From an uncultured Alphaproteobacteria bacterium (GTDB lineage: Bacteria > Pseudomonadota > Alphaproteobacteria > Micavibrionales > Micavibrionaceae), in the NCBI GenBank assembly GCA_937934135.1, contig CALHAW010000042.1, forward strand, positions 1 through 34,994: a stretch of DNA of 34,994 bases, in the 5' to 3' direction. The notes beneath the pieces were generated by a model, which saw only the letters and a list, made by a program, of their open reading frames with translations, was not told where the DNA came from and ran no database searches. Both the position numbers and the translations under genes were made by a program. Positions 8,968-19,424 of this stretch are shown here, in pieces (positions within the stretch are counted from its first letter, which is position 1; each line of letters starts with the position of its first letter).

Positions 8968-9633
8968 TTATTCTCTATAAAAGCCTCCCTGCAATATTTC
9001 ATCAGGTATAAGCTCAGGTTTATCAGTTATTATTTTTGTTTTTACATCAGATATCTCATTTTTATCCGCCATTGGCGGTGGTGTCTCCATTAAAACTTTG
9101 TATTCTGGCGCAGGGAAATCCAGAATTTCAACTTCTTGTGTTCGAATTTTATGCGTTCTGACAACGGGTTCTTTGGGTGGCGTTGCAACCACAGGGACGA
9201 TTTCTTTAAAAGGAAGCGCTTCTTCTTTCTTCATCATTTTGTCTTTTGTTATCACTTTATGGGATTTTCCACATAAAGTCTGAAGATTATTTGTCCAATC
9301 TTGGCCATCTAATAACACACGACCATCTTCATATATTTCTAAAACACCGAAATTCGCATCCAGCTCTAATCCCTCTTGAACAGGAGAGCCAAGCGCCCGT
9401 GAGCGCTCCGTCAAATCAACTGTTAAGGGAATACGCGTGACATTCTTCACAATGGAGGAGGCAGTCGTTCCCAAATCCGCAGGCACAACCGCATTTCCAT
9501 TCACATCAACACCCGCACGATAAGTTGCATCATTAATCGTCTTATGCCGCTCTAATGCTTGGCAAGCAGGGTCAACGGCTTCTTGCGCCTGTACAGGCCA
9601 TGATATGAACAAGAATAGGATTAAAAGTTTCAT
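8968..9633 (-). CDS. Hypothetical secreted protein
   Basis: A 221-residue protein with a clear signal peptide (LLILFLFISWPVQAQ, cleavage likely after AQA or AQ near residue 17), so it is probably periplasmic. The mature N-terminal half (about 18-125) looks folded and has two cysteines (in DPACQAL and LQTLCGK) that could form a disulfide. The C-terminal half is rich in Pro, Lys and Glu and looks extended. It lies 5 bases before proS and 9 bases after the DUF1467-type gene, so it is probably in the same operon. I do not recognise a characterised family; a link to envelope or lipoprotein processing is only suggested by context. Confidence 0.75.
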   Translation of the reverse strand: MKLLILFLFISWPVQAQEAVDPACQALERHKTINDATYRAGVDVNGNAVVPADLGTTASSIVKNVTRIPLTVDLTERSRALGSPVQEGLELDANFGVLEIYEDGRVLLDGQDWTNNLQTLCGKSHKVITKDKMMKKEEALPFKEIVPVVATPPKEPVVRTHKIRTQEVEILDFPAPEYKVLMETPPPMADKNEISDVKTKIITDKPELIPDEILQGGFYRE

Positions 9634-9642
9634 TACGTTTCT

Positions 9643-9912
9643 TTATCTAATTTCGTCTTCTGCAACCATTTGACGGGAGATTTCATAAAAATCTATCACT
9701 TCAAAATGGATCAATACCGAGATCATAACCCAAATCACGCACGACACCAAAAAAGTAATCACAAACTTCTTTTTAATACGCGGATTGGCCGGCGCACTGC
9801 CTGCCATCCCCGTTTCTGGCGTTTCCTTGGCATGGTTGCCCCATGGCAACACCATGAACAATAATGTCCAAAAAATAAGAAGAAAAACAATAATTCCTGT
9901 AAATATATTCAT
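9643..9912 (-). CDS. DUF1467-type small membrane protein
   Basis: An 89-residue protein with two predicted membrane helices (about residues 3-22 and 48-68) separated by a short polar loop. The segment FMVLPWGNHAKETPETGMAGSAPANP matches what I recall of the alphaproteobacterial DUF1467 family (WTLLFMVLPWG followed by a GxxxGAPxxP-like loop). The open frame extends further upstream inside the RNase J gene, but the ATG at 9910-9912, one base after the rnj stop, fits the family start. The function is unknown. The gene is conserved next to rnj and proS in this group. Confidence 0.8.
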   Translation of the reverse strand: MNIFTGIIVFLLIFWTLLFMVLPWGNHAKETPETGMAGSAPANPRIKKKFVITFLVSCVIWVMISVLIHFEVIDFYEISRQMVAEDEIR

Positions 9913-9913
9913 A

Positions 9914-11578
9914 TTAAACCCGCGCCAAATGGACAAAAACCTTCGTTTTAATCCGTAAAACCTCAAATATGTCTTTTCGTAAGTTAATACGAATACGTTC
10001 TGCCATATCAACTTCGGAGAGATCAAAACGTTTCATGCTTTTGAGCATGTCTTCCAATTCATCTTTTAGGTCTTCAAGGAACTCTAAATCTCCCTCATCT
10101 TGTTCATCCAACAACCCTGTGCTTGAGATTTGCGGCCGCGCCATAACATTGCCCTTCCCGTCCACAACAATCGATGCATGTACAGACCCGGTTAATTGTA
10201 ACTTACGGCGATCTGAAATCGCCACATGGTTAGCATCAACAATGCGGCCCGGCTCTACGGCCAATAATCCCGTTTCAATGTGATCAATAATTTCCGCCTT
10301 GCCAGGGGCAAGTCTAATGACGCTTCCATTATTTGGCACAACAACTTGTTTAATTTGAGAATGCCGCGCCAATTCGGCTTGATCTTCAATCATGACTTTT
10401 TCACCATGGATTGGCACAACGATCTCAGGCCTCACCCAATCATACATTTGTTTAATTTCATCGCGGTTGGGGTGTCCAGACACGTGGATAATATGTTTTG
10501 TATCACGCGGGCTAATTACATTCACTCCTGCCCCCGCAAGACGGTTTTGAACAAAGATAATTTCTTTTTCATTGCCCGGTATAGGGCGAGCAGAAAAAAT
10601 AACCGTGTCATTTTCAATCAGCTTTAAATTTTTTTGATCACCACGGGCAATACGGGCGATTTGCGCACGCGCTTCCCCTTGCGATCCCGTGGCAATCACC
10701 ACAATTTTATCACGCGGGACAAGGTCGATATCGCCTTCAGGAATAAAGTCAGGTAAATCATCCAAATACCCACAATCACGCGCCGCGCCAATCATATTAT
10801 GAAGCGAACGACCAATCACGGAAACATGACGGTCATTTTCCTCTGCTGCTTTACAAATAGAAATAATCCGCCCCACATTGGAAGCGAACATCGTCACCAC
10901 AATGCGTTGTTTACATTCTTTAAATACAGCAGCCAAGCCTTTTGCGACTTCGGCTTCTGATCCAGAAAAACCATCAACCCCCGCATTGGTTGAATCCCCA
11001 ACATAAGCCAATAAACCATCAGACCCAATTTTCTTAAAAGTCTCCGCGTCCACAGGTTCACCAATCACAGGCGCTGGGTCTAAATTCCAGTCCCCACTAT
11101 GCAGCACACGCCCTAAATCTGTTTCAATAAGAACGGCTGAGCTTTCAGGCACAGAATGTGTCATTGGTAAAAACGTGGTTGTAAACGGGCCAATTTCAAC
11201 GGGATCATGGCGTTTTACAATACGAATACGCGCGCCTGCACATTCTGGGTTTTCCGCCAGTTTCTTTTTCAAAATAATCGCTGTAAATTCAGTACAAAAA
11301 AGCGGGCATTTAAAACGTGGCCATAACTTCGCCACACCGCCAATATGATCTTCATGGGCATGGGTAATAATCATCCCTGCTAGTTTCTTTTTATTATCTT
11401 CAAGGAATTGCGGATTAGGCAATAAAATATCAACACCAGGATAGTAATCATCCGCAAAACCAATGCCGCAATCTATCGCCAATAATTTTCCCTGATAGGC
11501 ATAGACATTTAGGTTTGCGCCAAACTGCTCTGCTCCCCCCAAAGGGATAAAATTTAATTCATCTTTATTTAGTTGCAT
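9914..11578 (-). CDS. rnj: Ribonuclease J
   Basis: A 554-residue metallo-beta-lactamase/beta-CASP nuclease that acts as an endonuclease and 5'-3' exonuclease in mRNA decay and rRNA maturation. The zinc motif HAHEDH is at 73-78. MTHSVPES, LHSGDWNLDP, GDSTNA, ATGSQGE, VSGHPNRDE and VVPIHGE follow in the expected family order. The start MQLNKDELNFIPLGG fits the family's short N-terminus. The length matches the usual 550-560 residues. It overlaps the coaX stop by 10 bases, suggesting translational coupling. Confidence 0.96.
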   Translation of the reverse strand: MQLNKDELNFIPLGGAEQFGANLNVYAYQGKLLAIDCGIGFADDYYPGVDILLPNPQFLEDNKKKLAGMIITHAHEDHIGGVAKLWPRFKCPLFCTEFTAIILKKKLAENPECAGARIRIVKRHDPVEIGPFTTTFLPMTHSVPESSAVLIETDLGRVLHSGDWNLDPAPVIGEPVDAETFKKIGSDGLLAYVGDSTNAGVDGFSGSEAEVAKGLAAVFKECKQRIVVTMFASNVGRIISICKAAEENDRHVSVIGRSLHNMIGAARDCGYLDDLPDFIPEGDIDLVPRDKIVVIATGSQGEARAQIARIARGDQKNLKLIENDTVIFSARPIPGNEKEIIFVQNRLAGAGVNVISPRDTKHIIHVSGHPNRDEIKQMYDWVRPEIVVPIHGEKVMIEDQAELARHSQIKQVVVPNNGSVIRLAPGKAEIIDHIETGLLAVEPGRIVDANHVAISDRRKLQLTGSVHASIVVDGKGNVMARPQISSTGLLDEQDEGDLEFLEDLKDELEDMLKSMKRFDLSEVDMAERIRINLRKDIFEVLRIKTKVFVHLARV

Positions 11579-12336
11579 GAAGCACTCTTTTCATTTTCTT
11601 TTGCGGTAAGCTGCCCATGAATATGCACCAACCCTTTCATTGTAAGGTCTTGATCCATAGCCTCAATAATATCTGTTCCATCCATGAAAAGCGGCGCAAG
11701 CCCCCCCGTTGCCATCACGAATGGTGTTTCGCCCATTTCCTTAGAAATACGTTTAATCATGCCTTCAATAAGACTGATATAACCCCAATAAATTCCTGAC
11801 TGCATCGCATCTTTTGTATTGCTACCAATCACGGCCTCTGTTTTTTCAGCACTCAGTTCTGGTAATTTTGCAGCTGCCATATGAAGCGCCGTCATTGATA
11901 AATTAATACCCGGCGCAATCACACCACCACTATAAACGCCCCGCCCGTTAATCACATCAAAGGTCGTCGCCGTTCCAAAATCCACAATGATGGCGGGTTT
12001 TTTATAATGCGCCTTTACGGCCACCGCATTCACCAATCTGTCCGCGCCAACTTCTGTTGGGTTATCAAGCGCAGTTTCAATACCTGCATTCCGATAATCT
12101 ACAAAGATAGGCATTGTCTTCAAAAGGTAGGTACAGGATTTTTCAATCATGTCATTTGTTTTGGGTACAACTGAACTGACAATCACATCAGTAATATTAG
12201 GATATGATTGCGCGATATCGTTTATAGATTCTGGAATCTTGCCGTTTGTTTCCATACGGCATTGATCAACTTGTTTATTGCCATCATAAATAGCAAAAAC
12301 AATGTTGGTATTTCCAATATCAATCGCTAATAACAT
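11569..12336 (-). CDS. coaX: Type III pantothenate kinase
   Basis: Catalyses the first step of coenzyme A synthesis, pantothenate to 4'-phosphopantothenate. The 255-residue ASKHA-fold protein shows the phosphate loop AIDIGNTN (4-11), GADR (97-100), DFGTATTFD with catalytic Asp119 or a neighbour, and GGVIAPGINLS (137-147). The type III form is feedback-resistant to CoA in characterised members. Its ATG overlaps the birA stop by one base (TAATG) and its own end overlaps rnj. The birA-coaX-rnj order is common in alphaproteobacteria. Confidence 0.95.
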   Translation of the reverse strand: MLLAIDIGNTNIVFAIYDGNKQVDQCRMETNGKIPESINDIAQSYPNITDVIVSSVVPKTNDMIEKSCTYLLKTMPIFVDYRNAGIETALDNPTEVGADRLVNAVAVKAHYKKPAIIVDFGTATTFDVINGRGVYSGGVIAPGINLSMTALHMAAAKLPELSAEKTEAVIGSNTKDAMQSGIYWGYISLIEGMIKRISKEMGETPFVMATGGLAPLFMDGTDIIEAMDQDLTMKGLVHIHGQLTAKENEKSASCN

Positions 12337-13064
12337 TACGCGCTTTCTCCAAAATAAACGTCGGCGGCATGAATAATTTTATCACTGCCATCTGGCATTT
12401 CTAACACGACAGCGCCATCTTCCTGAACATCTTTAAATATCCCTTTAAATTCCGCGTTCGGCAAACGCGCCGTGATGGATTGCCCCAATCCGTGCGCTTT
12501 GTTTAACCATAATTCAAGAAGTGGCGCAAAGCCTTTTCCCTGCCAAAGGCCATAGTAATATTCTAGCTTTTCAAGGAAATTATCGCGGACTTTATTAATG
12601 TAAACTGGCTCTTTCGCAACATCATTAAGACAGGTCGTAAGCTCAGGCTTCGCAAAGATATTCATACCCATCCCCACCACAATATAATCTAAATGAGGGC
12701 CTATCATCCCACTTTCGAGCAAGATGCCCGACAGCTTTAACCCATCGATCAAGATATCATTCGGCCATTTCAATGTTTTTTTATGTTTACTGTCATCAAT
12801 ATATTCATCCAGCATCGCGCTTGCCGCTATGGCAACCACAAATGAAATCTGTCCTGCTTCTTGGGGGGTGCATTTAGGGCGCAACAATAAAGAAAGATAG
12901 AGATTGCCAACGGGTGAAATCCATTCATTACCACGGCGGCCCTTCCCGCCCCGTTGCGTCATCGATTGAACAACAACACCTTCTCCTAATCCTTGGGCGG
13001 CGGCCTCGTGAATCATATCTTGGGTTGATTCAACCTCTTGATAGGTTTGGATACGCCATTCCAT
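12336..13064 (-). CDS. birA: Biotin-[acetyl-CoA-carboxylase] ligase (class I, no DNA-binding domain)
   Basis: Attaches biotin to the carboxyl-carrier subunit of acetyl-CoA carboxylase through biotinyl-AMP. The 242-residue protein begins directly with the catalytic domain (YQEVESTQDMI), so the N-terminal helix-turn-helix of E. coli BirA is absent and it should not act as a repressor. The biotin/AMP loop is GGKGRRGNEW (39-48), KWPNDI follows at 99-104 and LKLSGILLE at 109-117, with a small C-terminal domain. It starts 2 bases after the nuoN stop, continuing the nuo operon into cofactor genes. Confidence 0.94.
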   Translation of the reverse strand: MEWRIQTYQEVESTQDMIHEAAAQGLGEGVVVQSMTQRGGKGRRGNEWISPVGNLYLSLLLRPKCTPQEAGQISFVVAIAASAMLDEYIDDSKHKKTLKWPNDILIDGLKLSGILLESGMIGPHLDYIVVGMGMNIFAKPELTTCLNDVAKEPVYINKVRDNFLEKLEYYYGLWQGKGFAPLLELWLNKAHGLGQSITARLPNAEFKGIFKDVQEDGAVVLEMPDGSDKIIHAADVYFGESA

Positions 13065-13066
13065 TA

Positions 13067-14506
13067 TTAAAATAAGCTATGGACGGCGCTTTGTGCCATT
13101 TCAACCAAAGGCGATGGGTTAAGGATAAACAACACAATAAACGCGACAGATAACGTAATGACAAGCTTACGGCCAAACTCAATATTGCCTTCAAATTTAT
13201 CAGCAGGTTCATCAAAGAACATCGTTTTGATAATGCGTAAATAATAATACGCTGCCACAACAGATGTCAGAACCCCAACGACGGCCAGTATATAAAGACC
13301 AGAATGCACCGCGGCCTGAAACACCATAAATTTACCAAAGAAACCAGCAAGTGGTGGAATACCGCTCATGGAGAACATAAGAAGCGCAAGCGCATAAGCA
13401 AGCCATGGGCTGTTACGCGATAATCCCGCCAGATCAGAAATCGATTCAACCGCCGCGCCATCACGGCGCATACAAAGCACAATGCCAAACACGCCTGCCG
13501 TCATCACCATATAAAGGGTCAGATAAACCAAAATAGCGCTCAACCCCATCTCATTTCCCGCAACAATCCCAATCAGGGCATAACCAATATTCCCAATGGA
13601 ACTGTAGGCAAGTAAGCGTTTGATATTATGTTGACGGAGTCCCGCAAACGCCCCCACGGCCATAGATGCAAAAGACAAAAACCAAACCATCTGGAACCAT
13701 TGTTCAGAGATGGCGAAGAACGGAATAAACAAAAGGCGGATAATTAATGCCATAGCGGCAATTTTAGGCACAAGGGCAAAGAAAGCCGTTACAGGCGTTG
13801 GTGCGCCTTCATACACATCTGGCGTCCACATATGGAATGGTACAGCAGAGATTTTAAACGCAAGCGCTGCCAAAATAAATACAAAGCCAATAACACCACC
13901 CAGACTAACTTCACCAGCCAGAGTCGATGCAATCACATCAAAGTTCGTTGATCCAGTAAAACCATACACAAGAGAAATTCCAAACAGCAACATGCCCGAT
14001 GAAATAGCGCCTAAAATAAAATATTTCATCCCTGATTCAGCTGAACGTAAATGCGTACGACGAATAGAGGCTAATACATAAAGACTTAAAGATTGCAGTT
14101 CCAAACCCACATAAAGCGACATCATGTCATTTGCCGACACCATAATAAGCATCCCAATCCCCGCAAATAGAACCAAAATCGGATACTCAAATTTAATGAT
14201 AGCATCTTGATAAAGGGATTGAACAGACAAAGCGAGCGTGACAATTAAACCAATGATAATGAGAAACTTCATAAAGAAAGTGAATGGATCATGCGTAAAC
14301 ATACCATTTAAGACGATATCTCCCGAAGGCTCACACCCCAACATAATCAAAAGCGCCACAACAAGGGCAACCATCGCCGCATTACAAATAAAGCGTGTAC
14401 TTTGATTTCCGCGTAAAACACCAGCAACCAACAACACCATGGCCGCAATAGCCAAGAAAATTTCTGGCATCATGACGCTCAAAGATGAAAGATTAAACTC
14501 ACTCAT
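13067..14506 (-). CDS. nuoN: NADH-quinone oxidoreductase subunit N
   Basis: One of the three antiporter-like proton-pumping subunits in the membrane arm of complex I. It is highly hydrophobic with about 14 helices and a central proton-channel motif, [22 protein letters not shown], typical of NuoN/ND2. I place the start at the ATG at 14504-14506 (MSEFNLSS, 479 residues) because GAGGGAAC lies just upstream; the longer frame to 14536 would reach into nuoM. The nuoM stop is at 14499-14501, giving a small overlap. It is followed directly by birA. Confidence 0.95.
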   Translation of the reverse strand: MSEFNLSSLSVMMPEIFLAIAAMVLLVAGVLRGNQSTRFICNAAMVALVVALLIMLGCEPSGDIVLNGMFTHDPFTFFMKFLIIIGLIVTLALSVQSLYQDAIIKFEYPILVLFAGIGMLIMVSANDMMSLYVGLELQSLSLYVLASIRRTHLRSAESGMKYFILGAISSGMLLFGISLVYGFTGSTNFDVIASTLAGEVSLGGVIGFVFILAALAFKISAVPFHMWTPDVYEGAPTPVTAFFALVPKIAAMALIIRLLFIPFFAISEQWFQMVWFLSFASMAVGAFAGLRQHNIKRLLAYSSIGNIGYALIGIVAGNEMGLSAILVYLTLYMVMTAGVFGIVLCMRRDGAAVESISDLAGLSRNSPWLAYALALLMFSMSGIPPLAGFFGKFMVFQAAVHSGLYILAVVGVLTSVVAAYYYLRIIKTMFFDEPADKFEGNIEFGRKLVITLSVAFIVLFILNPSPLVEMAQSAVHSLF

Positions 14507-16043
14507 TGATTGTTCCCTCATTAATATTCTGGGCAATATTTTGACCTATATTATCATTCACGGTTAAACCCGCTTCATACTGTCCCAATAATTTCTCAAC
14601 AGAGGGAGAAACACGATCCATTACATAAGACGGCGCAATCCCCAACCAAAGAACAATCAAAACAAGCGGCACAAGATAACTATATTCTAACTTCGTTAGA
14701 TCTTTCATCGCCGCCGCATCTTTATTCTTAGATTCTCCAAAAACCACACGACGATACAGCACCAACATATAAGCCGCACCCAACACAACACCTGTCGTCG
14801 CAAATACAGCAATAGTTGTATTGGCTTGGAATGCGCCCATTAAGGTTAGGAACTCTCCTACAAAACCAGAAGTTCCTGGCAAACCGACCGAGGCCAGCAT
14901 AAGCAACATAAACACCGTCGCATATTTGGGCATATTATTGACCAAGCCACCATAACGGGAAATCTCACGCGTATGAAGGCGGTCATAAACAACACCAACG
15001 CATAAAAATAGCGCGGCAGAGATAATGCCGTGCGATAGCATTTGAAAAATTCCGCCCTCGACCCCTTGTGTTGTCGCACTGAAAATTCCAAGGGTTACAA
15101 ACCCCATATGCGCTACAGAAGAATAAGCAATCAGTTTTTTCATGTCTTCTTGCACAAGAGCCACGAGCGAGGTGTAAATAATCGCAATCACAGACAACCA
15201 CATAATCATTGGCGCAAAATATTCTGTCGCCTCTGGAAACATCGGCATAGAAAAACGAAGGAAGCCATAGCCCCCCATTTTCAACAACACCCCCGCCAAA
15301 ATGACAGATCCTGCCGTTGGAGCCTCCACGTGAGCATCAGGCAACCATGTATGAACCGGCCACATCGGCATCTTCACGGCAAAACTGGCAAAGAAGGCCA
15401 AAAATAGCCACATCTGCACATCACGCACCACAGGGTTTTCGATGAGCATTGAAATATCCGTTGTTCCCACCTGAACATAGAGCGCCAATAGAGCCACCAA
15501 CATCAAAACCGAGCCAAGCAAGGTATAAAGAAACAATTTAAACGCAGAATAAATCTTACGCGCCCCGCCCCAAACCCCAATAATAATAAACATCGGGATT
15601 AAAACACCTTCGAAAAAGACATAAAAAAGAACCGTATCAAGGGCGCAGAACGTTCCAATCATAAATGTTTCAAGAATAAGAAACGTGATCATGTATTCCT
15701 TCACGCGGGTCTTGATTGATTTCCAACTGGCCAGAATACAAATAGGTGTAAGGAACGTAGCAAGAAGAACGAAGAACAATGAAATTCCATCAATCCCCAT
15801 ACGATAATTAATATTAAAAGCGGCAAACCATTCACGCGTTTCGGTAAACTGAAAATCCGCCGATGCGGGGTCAAACTGCACCAGCATATAAATGGACAAT
15901 AAGAATACAAAGCCTGACATATAAAGCGCCACGCGGCGGGCATTACGCGCCACAATATCTTCATCACCCCGAATAATCAGAATGAAAAACACCCCCACCA
16001 ACGGAAGGAACGTCAAAAGCGATAAAATAGGAAAATCGATCAT
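14499..16043 (-). CDS. nuoM: NADH-quinone oxidoreductase subunit M
   Basis: A proton-pumping antiporter-like membrane subunit of complex I. The hallmark [20 protein letters not shown] sits mid-protein, with the [10 protein letters not shown] segment and a [12 protein letters not shown] region further on. The start is set to the ATG at 16041-16043 (MIDFPILSL, 514 residues), which has AGGAGAG at a good distance. The frame is open 18 bases further but that extension lies within nuoL. It overlaps nuoN at its end. Confidence 0.95.
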   Translation of the reverse strand: MIDFPILSLLTFLPLVGVFFILIIRGDEDIVARNARRVALYMSGFVFLLSIYMLVQFDPASADFQFTETREWFAAFNINYRMGIDGISLFFVLLATFLTPICILASWKSIKTRVKEYMITFLILETFMIGTFCALDTVLFYVFFEGVLIPMFIIIGVWGGARKIYSAFKLFLYTLLGSVLMLVALLALYVQVGTTDISMLIENPVVRDVQMWLFLAFFASFAVKMPMWPVHTWLPDAHVEAPTAGSVILAGVLLKMGGYGFLRFSMPMFPEATEYFAPMIMWLSVIAIIYTSLVALVQEDMKKLIAYSSVAHMGFVTLGIFSATTQGVEGGIFQMLSHGIISAALFLCVGVVYDRLHTREISRYGGLVNNMPKYATVFMLLMLASVGLPGTSGFVGEFLTLMGAFQANTTIAVFATTGVVLGAAYMLVLYRRVVFGESKNKDAAAMKDLTKLEYSYLVPLVLIVLWLGIAPSYVMDRVSPSVEKLLGQYEAGLTVNDNIGQNIAQNINEGTINE

Positions 16044-16044
16044 C

Positions 16045-17994
16045 TTACTCTCCTGCCCCAAATGTCATTTTAAAGAAAAACCAACTAACAAGGCCAATCA
16101 GCCCCACCATCATGACAAAGGCATAATGAAACACATAACCAGATTGTAGATGACTAAGCAGCCCTCCCATCCTCATAGATGTTTTTGCGACACCATCAGG
16201 GCCAACCCCATCAACAATGTTCTTATCTGATTTAAAGAAAACCTTACCCAACATCAGCGATGGTTTAATAAACAGTGCATTATAAAGCGGATCAAAGAAC
16301 CATTTATTAAAAAACAGTACGTGAAGCGGTTTAAAGAGTGCCACAAATTTTGCTGGCAAACCCACAAATTTAAGATAGAAAACAGCCCCCAAAATTAAAC
16401 CCAACATTCCCATGACAACAGGGAGCTTTTTTACCCAATACGGAACATGATGCGCGGCCTCAACCGTATCATTTGCCGCCAAGACAAAGATGCTTTTATC
16501 CCAATGCGGGTGATGCCCCACAAATGTATCATAAAAATAGTACCCCGCGCCAAGCGCCCCTGCGGCCAAAATCATAAGCGGTACGAGCATTACAGGAGGA
16601 GATTCATGAATATGATCCATCACTTTCTTGTTCGCCCGTGCCTTTCCATGGAATGTCATAAACAATAAACGCGCAGAATAAAACGCCGTCATCAACGCTG
16701 CCGCAATACCCAGCCAAAATGCCATATTCCCAAACCAGCTATGATCTGCCCATGCCGCTTCTAAAACAATATCTTTAGAATAATACCCTGCGAAGAAAGG
16801 CACACCCGCAAGCGCCAAAGATCCAATCCACATTAAGGCATAAGTTGTTGGTATTTTCTTCCAAATACCACCCATTTTACGCATGTCTTGCTCATCACTC
16901 ATCGCATGAATCACAGACCCCGCGCCTAGGAATAAAAGCGCCTTAAAGAAGGCATGTGTCATCAAGTGAAAGATCGCCGCGCTATAGGCCGACACACCAA
17001 GCGCGAAGAACATATAACCCAGTTGTGACATGGTGGAATAAGCAATGACGCGTTTAATATCAAATTGTGTCATACCAATGGTTGCCGCAACAAACGCTGT
17101 CAAACCACCCACAACCGTAATCACCATTAAGGCAATGGGGGCAAATTCAAACATTGGAGATAAGCGCGCCACCAGAAACACTCCTGCCGTCACCATCGTC
17201 GCTGCATGAATAAGCGCAGACACAGGGGTCGGTCCCTCCATCGCATCAGGTAACCATGTATGCAAGCCCAGTTGCGCGGACTTACCCATCGCGCCCATAA
17301 ACAGAAGCAAACAAACAACCGTCAAAGCATGAAATTCAAATCCAACAAATTCCATTGTTTGGTTCGCCGCACCGGCTGCCTGCGCGAAAAGTTCATCCAA
17401 CTGAACCGTCCCAAATAAAAGAAACGCCGCGAAGATACCAAGCGCCAGCCCAAAGTCACCGACGCGGTTCACAAGAAAGGCTTTAATCGACGCACTATTG
17501 GCACTGTCTTTGTGATTCCAAAAACCAATCAGTAAGTACGAGGCAACCCCCACCCCTTCCCAACCAAAGAAAAGCTGAACCAAATTATCACTAGTCACCA
17601 ACATCATCATCGCAAAGCTGAAGAGGCTTAAATACGCCATGAAACGAGCCTTGCATTTATCGTGGCTCATATACCCTACCGAATAAACATGCACACAGCT
17701 TGAGACGATAGTCACAACGCACATCATCACAACCGCCAGTTGATCAACACGCAACGCCCAATTCACGATAAAATCACCAGAAGTAATCCAGTTCATTAAG
17801 AAAACAGTACGAGCATCACCATGACCATCATGCCCACCCATCGTGACTGCGACGTACAGCATACAGGACGCAATAGCGGCAGAAATAATTCCCGCGCAAG
17901 TCACAAATTGCGCGCCTTTATCCCCAATTTGTTTTCCGAACAAAAAGGCAATAAGAAATCCGAGCAATGGGGCAAAAACAGCAATAATTTCCAT
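16045..17994 (-). CDS. nuoL: NADH-quinone oxidoreductase subunit L
   Basis: The distal antiporter-like subunit of complex I, 649 residues. It has the [16 protein letters not shown] and [25 protein letters not shown] motifs, both diagnostic. The long C-terminal section matches the lateral helix and last membrane helix that lie along NuoM and NuoN (final hydrophobic segment near the C-terminus). A Shine-Dalgarno AAAGGGTAG precedes the ATG. The length matches the usual 610-700 residues. It begins 14 bases after nuoK. Confidence 0.96.
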   Translation of the reverse strand: MEIIAVFAPLLGFLIAFLFGKQIGDKGAQFVTCAGIISAAIASCMLYVAVTMGGHDGHGDARTVFLMNWITSGDFIVNWALRVDQLAVVMMCVVTIVSSCVHVYSVGYMSHDKCKARFMAYLSLFSFAMMMLVTSDNLVQLFFGWEGVGVASYLLIGFWNHKDSANSASIKAFLVNRVGDFGLALGIFAAFLLFGTVQLDELFAQAAGAANQTMEFVGFEFHALTVVCLLLFMGAMGKSAQLGLHTWLPDAMEGPTPVSALIHAATMVTAGVFLVARLSPMFEFAPIALMVITVVGGLTAFVAATIGMTQFDIKRVIAYSTMSQLGYMFFALGVSAYSAAIFHLMTHAFFKALLFLGAGSVIHAMSDEQDMRKMGGIWKKIPTTYALMWIGSLALAGVPFFAGYYSKDIVLEAAWADHSWFGNMAFWLGIAAALMTAFYSARLLFMTFHGKARANKKVMDHIHESPPVMLVPLMILAAGALGAGYYFYDTFVGHHPHWDKSIFVLAANDTVEAAHHVPYWVKKLPVVMGMLGLILGAVFYLKFVGLPAKFVALFKPLHVLFFNKWFFDPLYNALFIKPSLMLGKVFFKSDKNIVDGVGPDGVAKTSMRMGGLLSHLQSGYVFHYAFVMMVGLIGLVSWFFFKMTFGAGE

Positions 17995-18008
17995 GATCTA
18001 CCCTTTAA

Positions 18009-18344
18009 TTATCCCTTCAGGCTCGAAATATCTTCAACAGCGATGGAGCCTTTGGTTCGGAAGAACACCACCAAAATCGCAAGACCAATCGCGGCTTCTG
18101 CGGCGGCAACGGTGAGAATAAACAAGCTGAAGACTTGCCCCGTCAAATCACCTAAATGGACGGAAAACGCGACAAAGTTTATATTCACACTCAACAGCAT
18201 CAGCTCAATACACATCAAAATCACAATGACATTCTTACGGTTTAGAAATATCCCGAACACACCAATCGTAAACAGCATGGCGGCCAAAGATAAATAATGC
18301 GCCAATCCAATATTAAGCCCAACTTCAAATAAAGCTTCTGGCAT
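18009..18344 (-). CDS. nuoK: NADH-quinone oxidoreductase subunit K
   Basis: A small three-helix membrane subunit of complex I, 111 residues. The family core [20 protein letters not shown] contains the conserved Glu in helix 2 and a second buried Glu follows in AAAEAAIGL. The ATG is 1 base after the nuoJ stop with GGGAG upstream, so translation is coupled. The N-terminus ([12 protein letters not shown]) is about nine residues longer than many homologues, which start nearer IGLAHYL. Confidence 0.95.
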   Translation of the reverse strand: MPEALFEVGLNIGLAHYLSLAAMLFTIGVFGIFLNRKNVIVILMCIELMLLSVNINFVAFSVHLGDLTGQVFSLFILTVAAAEAAIGLAILVVFFRTKGSIAVEDISSLKG

Positions 18345-18345
18345 A

Positions 18346-18957
18346 TTAAACTCCCGTCCCTGGTGTGACTTTTTGAATTTCCATCGCGTCTGCCTGCGTT
18401 CTATTTTGCTGAGCCACGATGTTTTGCTTGCGAACGCCAGGGCGTTTACGATGCGTCAACACAATCGCACCAATCATTGCTACCAATAAAATTAAGCCAG
18501 AAACCTGAAACGCAAAAACATAGTCCGTATAAAGCACACGCCCTAACGCTTCTGTATTTGTAATGTCATTCGCATCGGGAATGGGAGACGCCATATTATC
18601 TGACGCCTTATCGGCGACTTGCCAGCCAACAACCATCACGATCAATTCCACCAGTAATACACCTCCAACCAGCAGACCAACCGGCACATATTGCATCGCG
18701 CCCTTACGCAGGTCGGTAAAACTGATATCCAGCATCATCACCACAAATAAGAACAGCACCGCCACTGCCCCTACATACACAATCACCAAAATCATCGCTA
18801 TAAATTCCGCACCCAGAATAATGAACAAACCCGCCGCGTTAAAAAACGATAAAATTAGAAAAAGAACTGAATGTACAGGGTTGCGCGCCGTAATCACCAT
18901 AATGGCGCTAAGGAGGACAATTCCAGCAAAGAGATAAAAAGCAAGCGAGGCGATCAT
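18346..18957 (-). CDS. nuoJ: NADH-quinone oxidoreductase subunit J
   Basis: A membrane subunit of complex I, 203 residues with five hydrophobic segments. The family motif [21 protein letters not shown] is present, including the pi-bulge helix thought to move during coupling. It is the first gene of the nuoJKLMN block. No nuoI or other nuo gene lies upstream; a divergent DUF378 gene does, so the block must have its own promoter. No strong Shine-Dalgarno is visible before the ATG at 18955-18957. Confidence 0.95.
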   Translation of the reverse strand: MIASLAFYLFAGIVLLSAIMVITARNPVHSVLFLILSFFNAAGLFIILGAEFIAMILVIVYVGAVAVLFLFVVMMLDISFTDLRKGAMQYVPVGLLVGGVLLVELIVMVVGWQVADKASDNMASPIPDANDITNTEALGRVLYTDYVFAFQVSGLILLVAMIGAIVLTHRKRPGVRKQNIVAQQNRTQADAMEIQKVTPGTGV

Positions 18958-19177
18958 TGATAATCACTATATTATTGTTATGACGCTTCTTTTTTAGGCT
19001 TATCGCTTTTTGAACGCAAGGGGATAACATACAAAAAACCAGAATATCCATTCTTTCTTTTTACAACCTTCTATTTGGCATATTAATGTTGATAAAAATG
19101 AGGATAACTTTGTTGATACTCAGAATCCCGCATAGAATACTCCAATATGTAATGTTGAACAAAAAAGGGAGTTTAAA
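18958..19177. other. Divergent intergenic region between nuoJ and the DUF378 gene
   Basis: These 220 bases should hold promoters for nuoJ on the minus strand and for the miniprotein on the plus strand. No gene is evident. A short open frame on the minus strand ends in SKSDKPKKEAS 24 bases before nuoJ; it has no ATG and no recognisable homology and could be a relic. It does not resemble the NuoI C-terminus. Confidence 0.5.
19110..19138 (+). promoter_or_regulatory. Possible promoter for the DUF378 gene
   Basis: TTGTTG (19110-19115) and TAGAAT (19133-19138) are spaced by 17 bases and end 39 bases before the start codon. The match to the -35 consensus is poor, so this is tentative. Confidence 0.3.
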
Positions 19178-19369
19178 ATGCAACATTTAGGAAAAATAAC
19201 CCAAATCCTTCTTATAGTCGGGGGAATTAACTGGGGACTAAGCGCATGGGCCGGAATGGACCTTGTGGCAATAATCTTTGGAAGCATTCCAATGCTTGCG
19301 AAGGTCGTTTACGGACTGGTTGGCCTATCGGGTCTTTATGCCGCGTATAATATGATCAAAGGTAAGTAA
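19178..19369 (+). CDS. DUF378 family membrane miniprotein
   Basis: A 63-residue protein with two hydrophobic helices. The pattern ILLIVGGINWGLSAW followed by a central loop and VVYGLVGLSGLYAAY matches the DUF378 (YuzA-like) family, whose signature is the GGINWGL motif in helix 1. Its function is unknown in the family. A ribosome-binding site GGGAG lies 6 bases before the ATG, and a strong terminator follows 30 bases after the stop, so it is a monocistronic unit read divergently from nuoJ. Confidence 0.88.
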   Translation: MQHLGKITQILLIVGGINWGLSAWAGMDLVAIIFGSIPMLAKVVYGLVGLSGLYAAYNMIKGK

Positions 19370-19398
19370 TAAGCTTTATCTTTTATAACAAACAACTT

Positions 19399-19424
19399 AA
19401 AGGCGGGATAACCCGCCTTTTTTT
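19399..19424 (+). terminator. Intrinsic terminator after the DUF378 gene
   Basis: A perfect 9-base stem, AAAGGCGGG (19399-19407) with CCCGCCTTT (19412-19420), has a 4-base loop and a run of T (19418-19424). Confidence 0.9.

Noticed and set aside
12336-13064. BirA as a bifunctional biotin repressor
   Set aside because: The protein starts at the catalytic domain, with no helix-turn-helix at its N-terminus.
13710-14081. Long plus-strand frame antisense to nuoN (also 18563-18937 antisense to nuoJ, and 22223-22567 and 23006-23362 antisense to the coiled-coil gene)
   Set aside because: These are open only because of the composition of the real genes on the other strand; they have no start signals or recognisable domains.
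18981-19070. Minus-strand open frame ending in SKSDKPKKEAS before nuoJ, as a possible NuoI remnant
   Set aside because: It does not match the known NuoI C-terminus, has no ATG, and is only about 30 codons long.
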